Origin: Microbispora sp. NBC_01189
GTDB lineage: Bacteria; Actinomycetota; Actinomycetes; Streptosporangiales; Streptosporangiaceae
Length of the DNA: 64,000 nt
Direction of reading: 5' to 3'
Assembly (NCBI RefSeq): GCF_036010665.1
Contig: NZ_CP108581.1
Coordinates: forward strand, 1,987,501-2,051,500
Part shown: positions 16,795 through 25,768 of the stretch, one piece after another
Position numbering within the stretch: the first letter of the stretch is position 1
Layout: the number at the start of each line of letters is the position of its first letter
Translations under genes and position numbers: made by a program
Notes under the pieces: generated by a model
Databases searched by the model: none
What the model saw: the letters and a program-made list of their open reading frames with translations, nothing else
What the model was told of the DNA's origin: nothing

Positions 16795-17769
16795 ATGGAA
16801 CCTGTGAGCGAGTCCTCCCGAGCTCGACGACGCATGACCGGCGCGGAGCGGCGCGAGCAGCTGATCCAGGTCGGCCGGGCCCTGTTCGCGGACAAGGGCT
16901 TCGACGGCACGTCGGTCGAGGAGATCGCGGCGAGCGCCAAGGTCTCCAAGCCCGTGGTCTACGAGCACTTCGGCGGCAAGGAGGGCATCTACGCCGTCGT
17001 GATCGACCGGGAGATGCAGCGCCTGCTGAGCCTGGTCACCCAGGCGCTGTCGGCCTCGCACGCACGCGTCAAGCTGGAGCGCGCCGCGCTCGCCCTCCTG
17101 CAGTACATCGAGGAGAGCAGCGAGGGCTTCCGCATCCTGGTCCGCGACTCCCACGCCGCGTCGGGAACGGGCACCTTCGCCAGCCTGATCAGCGACATCG
17201 CGAGCCAGGTCGAGGACGTGCTCGCGGACGAGTTCCGGGAACGCGGCTACGACCCCAAGTTCGCGCCGATGTACGCGCAGATGCTCGTGGGGATGACCGC
17301 CCTCACCGGCCAGTGGTGGCTCGACGTGCGCACGCCGCGCCGCGAGGAGGTCGCCGCCCACCTCGTGAACCTGTCCTGGAACGGCCTGAAGGGCCTCGAC
17401 TCCGACCCCGGGCTCACCGGCGCGACCCGCGGGCTGGTCCTGAGCCCCGCCGCCGAGACCCGTACGCCGCGGCCCACCGAGCGCGAGGCGAAGGAGCAGG
17501 AGAAGCTCCGCCGCGAGCAGGAGAAGGCCCGCGAACGCGAGCAACGCGAGCGCGCCAGGCAGCTCGAACGCCGCCAGCGCGAGCTGGAGAAGACCAAGGA
17601 ACGCGAGCAGCGCGAACGCGCCAAGGAGCTCGAACGGCAGCTCAAGGAGCAGGAGAAGCTCCGCCGCGAGCAGGAGAAGGCCCGCGAACGCGAGCAACGC
17701 GAACGGGCCAGGGAGCTCGAACGCCACCAGCGCGAGCTGGAGAAGCTCAAGGAACGCGAGCAGCACTGA
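16795..17769 (+). CDS. TetR-family regulator with long charged helical tail
   Basis: A 324-residue TetR protein. The HTH is EEIAASAKVSKPVVYEHFGGKEGIYAVV at about residues 45-75, followed by a ligand-binding core ending near residue 215. The last 95 residues are almost only Glu, Arg, Lys and Gln in a continuous helix-forming run. They are encoded by two copies of a 122-base segment (17491-17611 and 17644-17766, period 153). TetR proteins are normally about 200 residues. ATG 16795 is chosen; ATG 16834 is possible. A TetR gene near glmU is also found in other actinobacteria. Likely target: the palindrome before the desaturase (inference). Confidence 0.88.
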   Translation: MEPVSESSRARRRMTGAERREQLIQVGRALFADKGFDGTSVEEIAASAKVSKPVVYEHFGGKEGIYAVVIDREMQRLLSLVTQALSASHARVKLERAALALLQYIEESSEGFRILVRDSHAASGTGTFASLISDIASQVEDVLADEFRERGYDPKFAPMYAQMLVGMTALTGQWWLDVRTPRREEVAAHLVNLSWNGLKGLDSDPGLTGATRGLVLSPAAETRTPRPTEREAKEQEKLRREQEKAREREQRERARQLERRQRELEKTKEREQRERAKELERQLKEQEKLRREQEKAREREQRERARELERHQRELEKLKEREQH

Positions 17770-17909
17770 CGGGACCGGGGACCTCGGCCGGCGGCAGGCC
17801 GGGGAGATCTGAGGGGCGCCCCCGGGAGACAGCCGGCGGGACGGCCCGCGATACCGCGGGCCAGGTGACCGGCGGGGGTGAGCCGGCCTGACGGTTTCGT
17901 TGCTGCGAA

Positions 17910-17942
17910 GTTAACGTTCCGTTCAATGTTGTGGGGCATATT
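17910..17942 (+). promoter_or_regulatory. PHO-box-like direct repeat and -10 box before ppk
   Basis: Two adjacent 11-mers, GTTAACGTTCC (17910-17920) and GTTCAATGTTG (17921-17931), fit the Streptomyces PHO box (GTTCAnn direct repeats of period 11). CATATT at 17937-17942 lies seven bases before ATG 17950, giving a leaderless start. The PHO box takes the place of a -35 element, as at PhoP-activated promoters. Confidence 0.55.
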
Positions 17943-17949
17943 TCGTTAT

Positions 17950-20049
17950 ATGTCCGCCCAAAGCTCCCCCTCACCTGCGCCGGAGGAGGCCGACCTCCCC
18001 GCGCCCGCCCCCCTGCCGAACGACCGGTTCCTCAACCGTGAGGAGAGCTGGCTCCTCTTCAACGAACGGGTCCTGGAGCTCGCCGAGGACTCGTCGGTGC
18101 CGCTGCTCGAACGCGTGCGGTTCCTCGCCATCTTCGCGAGCAACCTCGACGAATTCTTCCGCGTACGGGTGGCCGGGCTGAAGCGGCGGATGGCGACCGG
18201 GCTGCTGCTGCGGACGCCGGGCGGGCTGAAGCCGAGCGAGGCGCTGACCCGGATCGCGTCGGTCGCCGACGACCTCGCCCGCAGGCACGCGGCGGTCTTC
18301 CACGACCGGATCTGCCCGGAGCTGGCCGAGGAGGGCATCGCGATCGTCCGCTGGGACGACCTCGCCCGGGAGGAGCGGACGGCGCTGCGTAAGCTCTTCC
18401 GTGAGCGGATCCGGCCGGTCCTGACGCCCCTGGCCGTCGATCCCGCCCACCCGTTCCCGTACATCTCGGGGCTCTCGCTGAACCTGGCGGTCACCGTGCG
18501 CAACCCGGTGACGGGCCACACGGTGTTCGCGCGGGTGAAGGTCCCCTCGCAGCTCCCCCGCTTCGTGAACGCGTCGAAGGAGCGGTTCGTCCCGCTGGAG
18601 GACGTGATCGCGGCGCACTTGGGCGAGCTGTTCAAAGGCATGCAGGTGGTGCAGCACCACGTCTTCCGGGTCACCAGGAACGAGGACCTGGAGATCGACG
18701 AGGACGTCACGGAGAACCTGATGAAGGCGCTGGAGCGCGAGCTGCTGCGGCGCAGGTTCGGGCCGCCGGTGCGGCTGGAGGTCGAGCGCACCATCACTCC
18801 CGAGGTGCTCGATCTGCTGGTCGACGAGCTGGGGGTGAGCGACCACGAGATCTACCGGGTGCCCGGCCCGCTGGACCTCACCGGGTTGCACGCCATCGCC
18901 GACCTCGACCGCCCCGAGCTCAGCTACCGGCCGTTCGTGCCGGCGGAGGCGGTGAGCGTCGCCGACGACATCTTCGCGATCCTGCGGGAACGCGACATCC
19001 TGGTGCACCACCCGTACGACTCGTTCGCGACGAGCGTGCAGCGGTTCGTGGAGGACGCGGCGGCCGACCCGGACGTGCTGGCCATCAAGCAGACGCTCTA
19101 CCGCACCAGCGGCGACTCGCCCGTCGTGGACGCGCTGATCGACGCGGCCGAGGCGGGCAAGCAGGTCGTGGTCGTGGTGGAGATCAAGGCGAGGTTCGAC
19201 GAGCACGCGAACATCTCCTGGGCCCGGAAGCTGGAGACGGCCGGGTGCCACGTGGTCTACGGCGTGCTCGGCCTCAAGACGCACTGCAAGCTCGCCATGG
19301 TGGTCCGCCAGGAGGCGGGCGGCGAACTGCGGCGCTACTGCCACATCGGCACCGGCAACTACAACCCGAAGACGGCCCGGCAGTACGAGGACTTCGGCCT
19401 GCTCACCGCCGACCCGCAGGTCGGCGAGGACGTGACCGACCTGTTCATCCACCTGACCGGCTACTCCCACCAGTCCGACTACCGCAGGCTGCTGGTCGCG
19501 CCCGACTCGCTGCGCCAGGGCCTGCTCGACCGGATCGAGCAGGAGATCGCCCATCGCGCGGCCGGCCGCACGGCCCGCATCCGGATCAAGACGAACTCGA
19601 TGGTGGACGAGCCGGTCATCGACGCGTTGTACCGCGCGTCGCAGGCGGGCGTGCCGATCGACCTGTGGGTCCGCGGCATCTGCACGCTCCGCCCCGGCCT
19701 GCCGGGCCTGTCGGAGACCATCCGCGTACGCAGCGTGCTCGGCCGGTTCCTCGAACACTCCCGCGTGTTCGAGTTCGGCGGGGGACGCCGGCCGGAGATC
19801 TGGATCGGCAGCGCCGACCTGATGCGCCGCAACCTGGACCGGCGGGTCGAGGCGCTGGTCAAGGTCACCAGCCCGGAGCACCGCAGGTATCTCGCCCATC
19901 TACTCGACCTGGCCTTCGAGGACACCACCACCTCCTGGACGCTGCACTCCGACGGCAGGTGGCTGCGGCACCGGGGCGAGACCGACCTCCAGCACCACCT
20001 GATCGCGAGCCGCCGCTGGCGGACCGTGGACGACGGGGGCGAGCGATGA
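17950..20049 (+). CDS. ppk: polyphosphate kinase 1
   Basis: A 699-residue PPK1 polymerising ATP gamma-phosphate into polyphosphate, reversibly. The N domain starts at [24 protein letters not shown]. The two catalytic-domain signatures are [10 protein letters not shown], with the histidine that becomes phosphorylated, and [43 protein letters not shown] precedes them. ATG 17950 is chosen because it follows a -10 box at leaderless spacing; the frame extends to 17878 without support. Its stop overlaps the next gene (ATGA). PhoP control is suggested by the upstream repeats. Confidence 0.95.
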   Translation: MSAQSSPSPAPEEADLPAPAPLPNDRFLNREESWLLFNERVLELAEDSSVPLLERVRFLAIFASNLDEFFRVRVAGLKRRMATGLLLRTPGGLKPSEALTRIASVADDLARRHAAVFHDRICPELAEEGIAIVRWDDLAREERTALRKLFRERIRPVLTPLAVDPAHPFPYISGLSLNLAVTVRNPVTGHTVFARVKVPSQLPRFVNASKERFVPLEDVIAAHLGELFKGMQVVQHHVFRVTRNEDLEIDEDVTENLMKALERELLRRRFGPPVRLEVERTITPEVLDLLVDELGVSDHEIYRVPGPLDLTGLHAIADLDRPELSYRPFVPAEAVSVADDIFAILRERDILVHHPYDSFATSVQRFVEDAAADPDVLAIKQTLYRTSGDSPVVDALIDAAEAGKQVVVVVEIKARFDEHANISWARKLETAGCHVVYGVLGLKTHCKLAMVVRQEAGGELRRYCHIGTGNYNPKTARQYEDFGLLTADPQVGEDVTDLFIHLTGYSHQSDYRRLLVAPDSLRQGLLDRIEQEIAHRAAGRTARIRIKTNSMVDEPVIDALYRASQAGVPIDLWVRGICTLRPGLPGLSETIRVRSVLGRFLEHSRVFEFGGGRRPEIWIGSADLMRRNLDRRVEALVKVTSPEHRRYLAHLLDLAFEDTTTSWTLHSDGRWLRHRGETDLQHHLIASRRWRTVDDGGER

Positions 20050-21008
20050 CGACCGGGCCGATCAGGGCGGCCGGTGCGAGAAGGACGGCCGGTTCGAGAA
20101 GGGCGGCACGAGTGATCAGGGCGGCCGGGGCGGTCGTCTGGCGGGGCGAGGAGGCCGATCCGGAGATCGTGCTCGTCCACCGGCCGGCGTACGACGACTG
20201 GAGCCTGCCCAAGGGCAAGCTCAGGAACGGCGAGCACGTGATCGCCGCGGCGCTGCGCGAGGTGCGGGAGGAGACCGGCCTGGGGGTCGTGCTCGGCCGC
20301 GCCCTCCCGCCCGTGCACTACCTGAAGGACGGCCGGCTCAAGCGGGTGGACTACTGGCTCGCCCGCGACCCCGGCGACGGCCCCGACCCCGGCGAGGAGG
20401 GCGGCGAGGGGATCGGCACGGGGATCGACGAGGAGGTCGACGAGGTCGTCTGGCTGCCGATCGAGGAGGCGGTGCGGCGCCTCACCTATCAGTGGGACAG
20501 GCACCTGCTGCGGGCCGTCGGCGCCGCGCCCCTCACGACCACTCCGCTGATCTTCCTGCGGCACGCTCTGGCGGGCTCCCGGCAGGAGTGGAAGGGTGAC
20601 GACGACCACCGCCCGCTGGACGAGCGGGGTCGCACCCAGGCCGAGATCCTGGCCACGGTGCTCGGGGCGTACCGGCCGGAGCGGCTCGTCAGCTCGCACA
20701 GCAGGCGCTGCACCCAGACGATCGGGCCGTACGCGGAACGGCGCGGCCTGGAGGTGCGCCGGGAGAAGGCGCTGTCGGAGAGCGGCTACGCCCCCCGCGA
20801 GGCGGAACGCCTGGTGCGCGAGTCGCTCGCCGCGGCGGAGGCGGCGGTGCTGTGCAGCCACGGCAAGGTGCTGCCCGCGCTGCTGGGCATGGCGGGTGAG
20901 GCGCTGCACCGGGCGCGGTCCGCCGACCTCGCCCTCGCCAAGGGCGGCTTCGCCGTCCTCAATCACGCGGCCGGTCGGGTGGTCACGCTGGAGCGCTACG
21001 TGACCTGA
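20046..21008 (+). CDS. MutT1-like Nudix hydrolase fused to histidine phosphatase domain
   Basis: A 320-residue two-domain protein. Residues 25-150 are Nudix with a full Nudix box ([22 protein letters not shown]). Residues 170-315 are an RHG/SixA-like phosphatase with [10 protein letters not shown] and a second histidine in CSHGKV. This is the layout of mycobacterial MutT1, which degrades 8-oxo-dGTP and diadenosine polyphosphates. An acidic Gly/Glu loop ([17 protein letters not shown]) interrupts the Nudix domain. It overlaps ppk by four bases, so it is co-translated. Link to polyphosphate metabolism is likely but the natural substrate is not proven by sequence. Confidence 0.9.
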   Translation: MTTGPIRAAGARRTAGSRRAARVIRAAGAVVWRGEEADPEIVLVHRPAYDDWSLPKGKLRNGEHVIAAALREVREETGLGVVLGRALPPVHYLKDGRLKRVDYWLARDPGDGPDPGEEGGEGIGTGIDEEVDEVVWLPIEEAVRRLTYQWDRHLLRAVGAAPLTTTPLIFLRHALAGSRQEWKGDDDHRPLDERGRTQAEILATVLGAYRPERLVSSHSRRCTQTIGPYAERRGLEVRREKALSESGYAPREAERLVRESLAAAEAAVLCSHGKVLPALLGMAGEALHRARSADLALAKGGFAVLNHAAGRVVTLERYVT

Positions 21009-21012
21009 CGGA

Positions 21013-22479
21013 TCACGCGGAACCGGTGACGGACGCCCACACGGCGGGAAACTCCTCGTGGGCGCGGGCCGCCTCGGCGCTCTCGACGCCCGCGAGCACG
21101 CCGTAGGTGAAGGTGTCCTCCCCCGCCTCCCGCGCCCGGGCGGCCTCCTCCAGCAGCGTGTCCTGGGCGACCACGCCGTCCTGGTGCCGGCCGAGCACCG
21201 TCTGCACCTTCTTGGCCCGTTTGGCCGGCCCGGACACGCCGACCGCCTCCGCGGTGTATCGAGCGCGCTTTGCGGCCTTACGCACCTCGTGCATGGCCGC
21301 ATCGCGCTCCTCGCCCTCCTCCGCGCGCCCGGCCGCGTCGTAGGCGTCCACCACCCGCCGCCAGTTTCTGTCCACGATCTTCGGCAGCGCCCTGGCCGCG
21401 TCCCTGCCCGCCGCCGCCGTCAGCGGCGGGTCGGCCGCCAGCACGTCGAGGGCGTCGAGCAGCGCGAAGTAACGCTCGCCGCCGAGCGCGGCCCGGATCC
21501 GGTCATACGCGTCGTGTTCCCTGGCCAGCAGGTCGTCGCCCAGCCTGCGGCGCGCCTCGCCGGTGACGAGCCGGGGGTCGAGCGCGTCGAGACGGTCGCC
21601 GAAGCGCACCCGCATGACCTCCAGATCACGGGCCTCGCCCAGCACCTCGCCGAGCCACTTCAGCTCCTCCTGCACGGATTCGGTCTCCACGACGATCCGC
21701 TTGAACGCCTTGAGCGCGCTGCGCAGCCGGCGGCAGGCCACTCTCGCCTGGTGGACGGCGTCCTCCCCGGCGAGCCGTACGCGGGGGTCCTGGGCGGCGA
21801 GCGCGGCGACCTGGGCGCGGAGGTAGCCGACGACGACCTCGCCGACGGAGCCGGGCTCGGGCCGGGTCGCGGGGCGCGGAGCGGGGATCCGGTCGCCGAG
21901 GACCCGGGCGAGCTTGCTCCCGCTGGCCGAGGGGGCGGCGCCCGCCCTGCGCAGCCGCTTGCCCACCTTCCTGAGGATCTCGGGGTCGCCCTCCTTGATC
22001 TCGGCCTCGACCTCCCGCCAGCGCCGCACCACCGGCTCGTCGCCGAGCACGGTGCCCTTGACCCGGTCGTCGGCGACCTCCACGAGCGGCGTGTCCCCGG
22101 GTCCGAGCAGCAGCGCGATGGAACGGCGGGTCTCCAGCCGGGCCACCGGCGCCAGCGGGGCGCCCCGCGTGTACGCCAGGACGAGGCTCGCCAGTTCGGC
22201 GGGCACCGTCTTCGCGCTGCGGGTGAGCGGCCGGGTGATCTCCTCGCGGGCGCCCGCGGCCTTCGGCAGCTTGAGGTGCCAGCCCTCGTCGTCCCCGCCG
22301 CGCCGGCGCCGCAGCGTGACGCCCCGGGCGGCCAGGCGCAGATCGGGAGTGTCGAAGTAGACCGCGGTCAGGCGGTGTGACAGGGGTTCGGCCACCCGCG
22401 CGCATCCCGGCACGCCGCCCAGGTCGGGCAGGGTGAAGTCTTCCTGTACGTCGAACTTGTCCTCGATCTCAAGCGCCAC
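21013..22479 (-). CDS. CYTH-CHAD domain protein
   Basis: A 488-residue protein with an N-terminal CYTH domain (EIEDKF at residue 4, then ALTAVYFDTPDLRLAARGVTLRRR and WHLKLPK). CYTH domains bind triphosphates through this acidic/basic tunnel. The C-terminal half is CHAD, helical, with conserved histidines (EDAVHQARVACRRLRSALKAF, MHEVRKAAKRARYTAEAV). CHAD is a polyphosphate-binding module, and CYTH-CHAD genes are often near ppk, as here (convergent with the ppk operon). It may be a triphosphatase or polyphosphate-granule protein. The GTG start at 22479 has a purine-rich GGGGGAA before it. Confidence 0.9.
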   Translation of the reverse strand: MALEIEDKFDVQEDFTLPDLGGVPGCARVAEPLSHRLTAVYFDTPDLRLAARGVTLRRRRGGDDEGWHLKLPKAAGAREEITRPLTRSAKTVPAELASLVLAYTRGAPLAPVARLETRRSIALLLGPGDTPLVEVADDRVKGTVLGDEPVVRRWREVEAEIKEGDPEILRKVGKRLRRAGAAPSASGSKLARVLGDRIPAPRPATRPEPGSVGEVVVGYLRAQVAALAAQDPRVRLAGEDAVHQARVACRRLRSALKAFKRIVVETESVQEELKWLGEVLGEARDLEVMRVRFGDRLDALDPRLVTGEARRRLGDDLLAREHDAYDRIRAALGGERYFALLDALDVLAADPPLTAAAGRDAARALPKIVDRNWRRVVDAYDAAGRAEEGEERDAAMHEVRKAAKRARYTAEAVGVSGPAKRAKKVQTVLGRHQDGVVAQDTLLEEAARAREAGEDTFTYGVLAGVESAEAARAHEEFPAVWASVTGSA

Positions 22480-22538
22480 CGTTCCCCCAAGTGCCTCCCG
22501 GTCGGGCCGTCATAGTGCCACGCGCAGGTGAACAGGTC

Positions 22539-23297
22539 TCATGAGTGGGCGACGGCGAAGATGCGGCGGAAGGGGAAGAGGGTGCCGTACGGGCGGGGCG
22601 GGTAGGCCTCCCGCAGGGCCCGCGCGCAGTCGGCGAGGAAGGCCGCGTGCCGCTCGGGCGGCAGCCGGTCGAGCATCGGCCGCAGCGCCGTGCCCCTGAC
22701 CCAGTTCAGCACCGGGTCCTCGCCGCGCAGGACGTGGACATAGGTCGTCTCCCAGGCGTCCACCGTGAGGCCGAGACCGGCGAGCAGGTCCACGTACTCC
22801 TCCGGTTCCCCCACCGTCGCCCCGCGCGGCACGTCGCCCAGCTCCGCCCGCCAGGTCGTACGGCACAGCTCGCGCACGACGGCGTGGCTCGGCGCGTCGA
22901 AGTTGCCGGGCATCTGGAAGGCGAGCCACCCGTCCTCGGCGAGCCAGCCCCTCCACCGGCGCAGCAGGTCACGGCGCTCGGGGAGCCACTGCAGCAGCGC
23001 GTTCGTGACGATCACGTCGACCGGCCGCGACGGACTCCAGTCGCGTACGTCGGCCACCTCGAAGCCAGGCCCCGCCGGCGCCTTGCCGATCATCGCGGGC
23101 GAGGCGTCCACTCCGTGGACCCGGGCGCCGGGCCACCTGGTGAGGAGCGTCGCCGTGAGCTCTCCGGTCCCGCAGCCGAGATCGACGACGTATCCGGGCG
23201 ACCGCGCGCCGATCCGGCTCACGAGTTCGTGGAAGGGCCTCCCGCGTTCGGCCGCGTAGCGCTCATAGACCTCCGGGTCCCAGATGTCCCCAGGCAT
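22539..23297 (-). CDS. tam: trans-aconitate 2-methyltransferase
   Basis: A 252-residue class I SAM methyltransferase with the Tam pattern: opening WDPEVYERYAAERGRPFHELVSRI, SAM motif I VVDLGCGTGELT near residue 34, NALLQWLPE near 95, and a C-terminal half with WETTYVHVL and GTALRPMLDRL. Tam removes the aconitase inhibitor trans-aconitate by methylation. ATG 23297 has GGGAGG upstream. It is divergent from a MarR gene with operators between them, so MarR-controlled expression is likely. Confidence 0.85.
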   Translation of the reverse strand: MPGDIWDPEVYERYAAERGRPFHELVSRIGARSPGYVVDLGCGTGELTATLLTRWPGARVHGVDASPAMIGKAPAGPGFEVADVRDWSPSRPVDVIVTNALLQWLPERRDLLRRWRGWLAEDGWLAFQMPGNFDAPSHAVVRELCRTTWRAELGDVPRGATVGEPEEYVDLLAGLGLTVDAWETTYVHVLRGEDPVLNWVRGTALRPMLDRLPPERHAAFLADCARALREAYPPRPYGTLFPFRRIFAVAHS

Positions 23298-23311
23298 GCC
23301 CGCCTCCCCAG

Positions 23312-23355
23312 TTATCTTGATGTCGAGATAACTCGATATCGCGCGAGATATCTCG
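23312..23355. promoter_or_regulatory. MarR-type operator cluster
   Basis: Two dyads sit in the 84-base gap between tam and marR. At 23312-23331, TTATCTTGA and TCGAGATAA are separated by two bases (one mismatch). At 23344-23355 there is the perfect palindrome CGAGATATCTCG, and a further TCTCGATGTCAAGA half overlaps the marR -10 region. The sequence style (TATCTTGA/TCGAGATA) is that of MarR-family sites. Confidence 0.7.
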
Positions 23356-23381
23356 ATGTCAAGAAAAGCTAGACTCGGTCC

Positions 23382-23918
23382 ATGACCCTCTCGAGGCCCG
23401 CCGAGGACGAGGTGGACCGGCTGGTCGCGGCCTGGAAGCAGGAGCGCCCGGACCTGGACGTGACACCACTTGAGGTGCTCAGCCGGGTCTCCCGCCTGAG
23501 CCGGCACCTTGAACGTGAGCGCCGGGCCGCCTTCGCCTCCCATGACATCGAGTCGTGGGAGTTCGACGTGCTGACGGCGCTCCGCCGCTCCGGCGAGCCG
23601 TACGAGCTGAGCCCCGGCGCGCTGCTGCGCGCCACCCTGGTGACGTCGGGCACGATGACGAACCGCATCGACCGGCTCGCCGCCGCCGGGCTGGTCACCC
23701 GGCGCCCCGATCCCGAGGACCGGCGCGGCGTGCTGGTGCGCCTCACCCGCGCCGGCATGGACCGGGTGGACGCCGCGTTCGCCGACCTGCTGCGGCGCGA
23801 ACGCGAGCTGCTGGCCGGCCTCGACCCGCACGAGCAGCGGGCCCTCGCCTGCCTGCTGCGCACACTCCTCGTGCCCTTCGACGCCCCCTCGGACACGCTC
23901 GACAACGGGCTCCGTTGA
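23382..23918 (+). CDS. MarR-family transcriptional regulator
   Basis: A 178-residue winged-helix MarR regulator. A dimerisation helix is followed by the winged HTH (GALLRATLVTSGTMTNRIDRLAAAGLVTRRPDPEDRRGVLVRLTRAG) at about residues 78-125. A TAGACT box at 23370-23375 lies six bases before ATG 23382, so the mRNA is leaderless and its promoter overlaps the operator dyads, which suggests autorepression. The stop codon falls at the boundary of the decayed IS200/IS605 element. Its last codons may therefore come from the element end. Confidence 0.9.
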   Translation: MTLSRPAEDEVDRLVAAWKQERPDLDVTPLEVLSRVSRLSRHLERERRAAFASHDIESWEFDVLTALRRSGEPYELSPGALLRATLVTSGTMTNRIDRLAAAGLVTRRPDPEDRRGVLVRLTRAGMDRVDAAFADLLRRERELLAGLDPHEQRALACLLRTLLVPFDAPSDTLDNGLR

Positions 23919-23964
23919 ACTCCTCCCCGGCCTGACGGCCGGAGCTTCTCCCGTCGCGTCGCGG

Positions 23965-24941
23965 TCAAGCGGCGTGCGGGGGTTGACGCTTCGCAGACCG
24001 GGCAGCCCCGAGGTCTCCACGTCCTGACACCGCAGTTCCTGCGGCGTTGTTGATGTTGATCGCGGCGTTGGTGTCCGCGTGGCCGGTCCACCCGCACGCC
24101 GGGCTGGTGCACGAGAACCGGGTGCCGTCGCGGGAGGCCGCGTCGCGGTGCCCGCACTGGTGGCAGGTCTGTGACGTGCCCGGGGCGGGGACCTTCACTA
24201 CAAGCCCGCCGCGATCACGGGTTTTGCACTCCAGCAGGGTGACCGTCCGGCCCCACGCCTCGCCGGTGATGGCGCGGTTCAGCCCGGCCTTCTGCCGCAC
24301 GTTCCGGCCGGGTTGTTCGATCGTGCCCTTGGCGGAGCGGACCATGCTGGTGATCTTCAGGTCTTCCACCACGACCACGCTGAAGGTGCTGGCGAGTTCG
24401 GTGGTGGTCTGGTGCTGCCAGCCGACGGCTCGGCGCTTGGCTGTCGCGCGGAGCCGGGCGATCCGGTCATAGGTGCGGCTCACCCGTTTGGACGTGGGCC
24501 GGCCGGGAGTGCGACCAGGGGCGGCCCTGCCGGGCGGATCACCGGAGCCCGCCTGGTCAAAGTCACCCGCGTGATCTGCAAATCGCGGGCCTGCGGGACA
24601 TCCACGGCCAACCGGGACCGGAACCGGCCCTTGAACGTGGGCCGTTTGCCGGGATGTGCGGGGTTGAAGAAGTTCGCCCAGGCCTGCCGGTAGGTTCTCA
24701 GCACCGCTTGGGCCGCCTGGGCGGGCAGCCGCCCCATCCAGTCGATCTCGCGGCGGGCCTGCCGGATCGCGGCGTCGCAGTCCTTCACCGTCGCCAACCG
24801 GCCCTGCCGGAAGGTGCAGAACTCATGCAGCAGGTTCCACAGCGCGCGGGCGGCGTGCGCCTGACCGTCCAGCACCGCCACCCGGGCGGCGCTGAGGTCG
24901 AGTCGCGCCACATGCGCACGCGCCTGCCTCACCGCCTCCAC
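23965..24941 (-). pseudogene. tnpB: TnpB (RNA-guided nuclease ancestor of Cas12), disrupted
   Basis: Two frames cover it. 24480-24941 encodes the N-terminal wedge part (LWNLLHEF, YRQAWANFFNPAHPGKRPTFKGRFRS, DLQITRVTL). 23965-24483, in another frame, encodes the C-terminal part (FSVVVVEDLKITSMVRSAKGT with the RuvC-II Glu, the four-cysteine zinc finger CHQCG...CTSPACGWTG, and HADTNAAININNAAG with the RuvC-III Asp). The middle, which should carry the RuvC-I aspartate and the end of the recognition lobe, is missing (roughly 100 residues). It cannot cut DNA in this state. Confidence 0.88.
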
Positions 24942-24984
24942 ACCCTGATCGTATCCCTCTGGTTCATGTCACCGTGATGAAATC

Positions 24985-25310
24985 CACACCCTGAGTGACC
25001 TCGATGTACGCACTGGACGCCATGTCGTGCACACCACGCCGACTTCGAGGTCGAACGTCGCGAGTTCAACCGCGAACACGACCACGTCCACCCACTGGTC
25101 CACCACCCGCCGAAGGTCGCCCTGTCCACGCTCGTCAACGCACTGAAGGGCGTCTCGGCGCGGATACTCCGCAAGGAATACAGCGCTCACGTCCGCCAGT
25201 ACCTGTGGGGCGGGCATTTCTGGTCCGGCTCCTCCTTCGCCGGAAGCGTGGGCGGCGCACCGCTCACGGTCCTCAAGCAATACATCGAACAGCAGAAACG
25301 ACCCGTGTGA
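24985..25310 (+). pseudogene. tnpA: IS200/IS605 TnpA (Y1 HUH transposase), disrupted
   Basis: From 25041 the frame reads DFEVERREFNREHDHVHPLVHHPPKVALSTLVN (continuing KGVSARILRKEY), with the HVH metal-binding pair and, near the end, KQYIEQQKRPV with the catalytic tyrosine. Just upstream, in another frame, TGRHVVHT resembles the TnpA N-terminus. The 40 or so residues between are lost. So both ends survive and the centre of the N-terminal half is gone. Confidence 0.82.
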
Positions 25311-25768
25311 GCTGACCTGGTCACGTGGTGGAAGGCCAGGGCACGCTCGCGCACTGGCGGGCACTCCCGCGTGGGCCTTCACCCCCGGCGTGAACGCCGG
25401 AGCACTGGCCCACAGTTCGGTAGACGCCGCCCGTTCTTCCTCCCGGGCGTCGGGCGTGAGGGCGTCGGCGCGGCAATCTCGGACGGTTCTTCGGTGACAA
25501 CCGGTTTCATCTCCGGGTGTGACGTTCGTCACAACCCTTGCTGGACCGATTCATCACGGAGCGTGATCAGAAAAGGGATCCACCCATCATGATCAGCGGA
25601 AACGACCACGCCAGAGCCCCTCGGACAATGACGCGGTGCCGTGGCCTTCACAATCTGGTCAGCTGAAATACCCCCTTTCCCAGGATTCTCTCAGATACCT
25701 TTCAATTTCGTTCCTTTACTGACGCTTGGGGCGCAGGTGACGCCTCACGACAGACCAGGGAGTTTCTC
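25311..25768. other. intergenic region before the first secreted paralog
   Basis: No gene. Holds the left-end hairpin of the IS remnant, a Crp-type site at 25518-25533, a GATACC -10 candidate at 25694-25699 and the conserved paralog leader from about 25715 to the start codon. Confidence 0.7.
25518..25533. promoter_or_regulatory. Crp-type site 1 (TGTGA-CGTTCG-TCACA)
   Basis: A perfect TGTGA-N6-TCACA dyad centred 243 bases before the first paralog's start. The same perfect motif recurs before the other two paralogs at nearly the same distance. Confidence 0.75.

Larger units (their letters stand above)
23916..25402. mobile_element. decayed IS200/IS605-family element with divergent tnpB and tnpA remnants
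   Basis: Right-end hairpin CCGGCC-TGAC-GGCCGG at 23927-23942 followed outward by GGGGAGGAGTTCAA on the minus strand is the end structure usual for this family. The other end has a similar hairpin CCGGCG-TGAA-CGCCGG at 25385-25400. Between them lie an internally deleted tnpB (minus) and tnpA (plus), head to head as in IS605. Neither can be functional. The outer boundaries are estimated from the hairpins only. Confidence 0.75.

Noticed and set aside
23965-24941. TnpB considered as a working RNA-guided nuclease
   Set aside because: The RuvC-I segment is absent and the two halves are in different frames.
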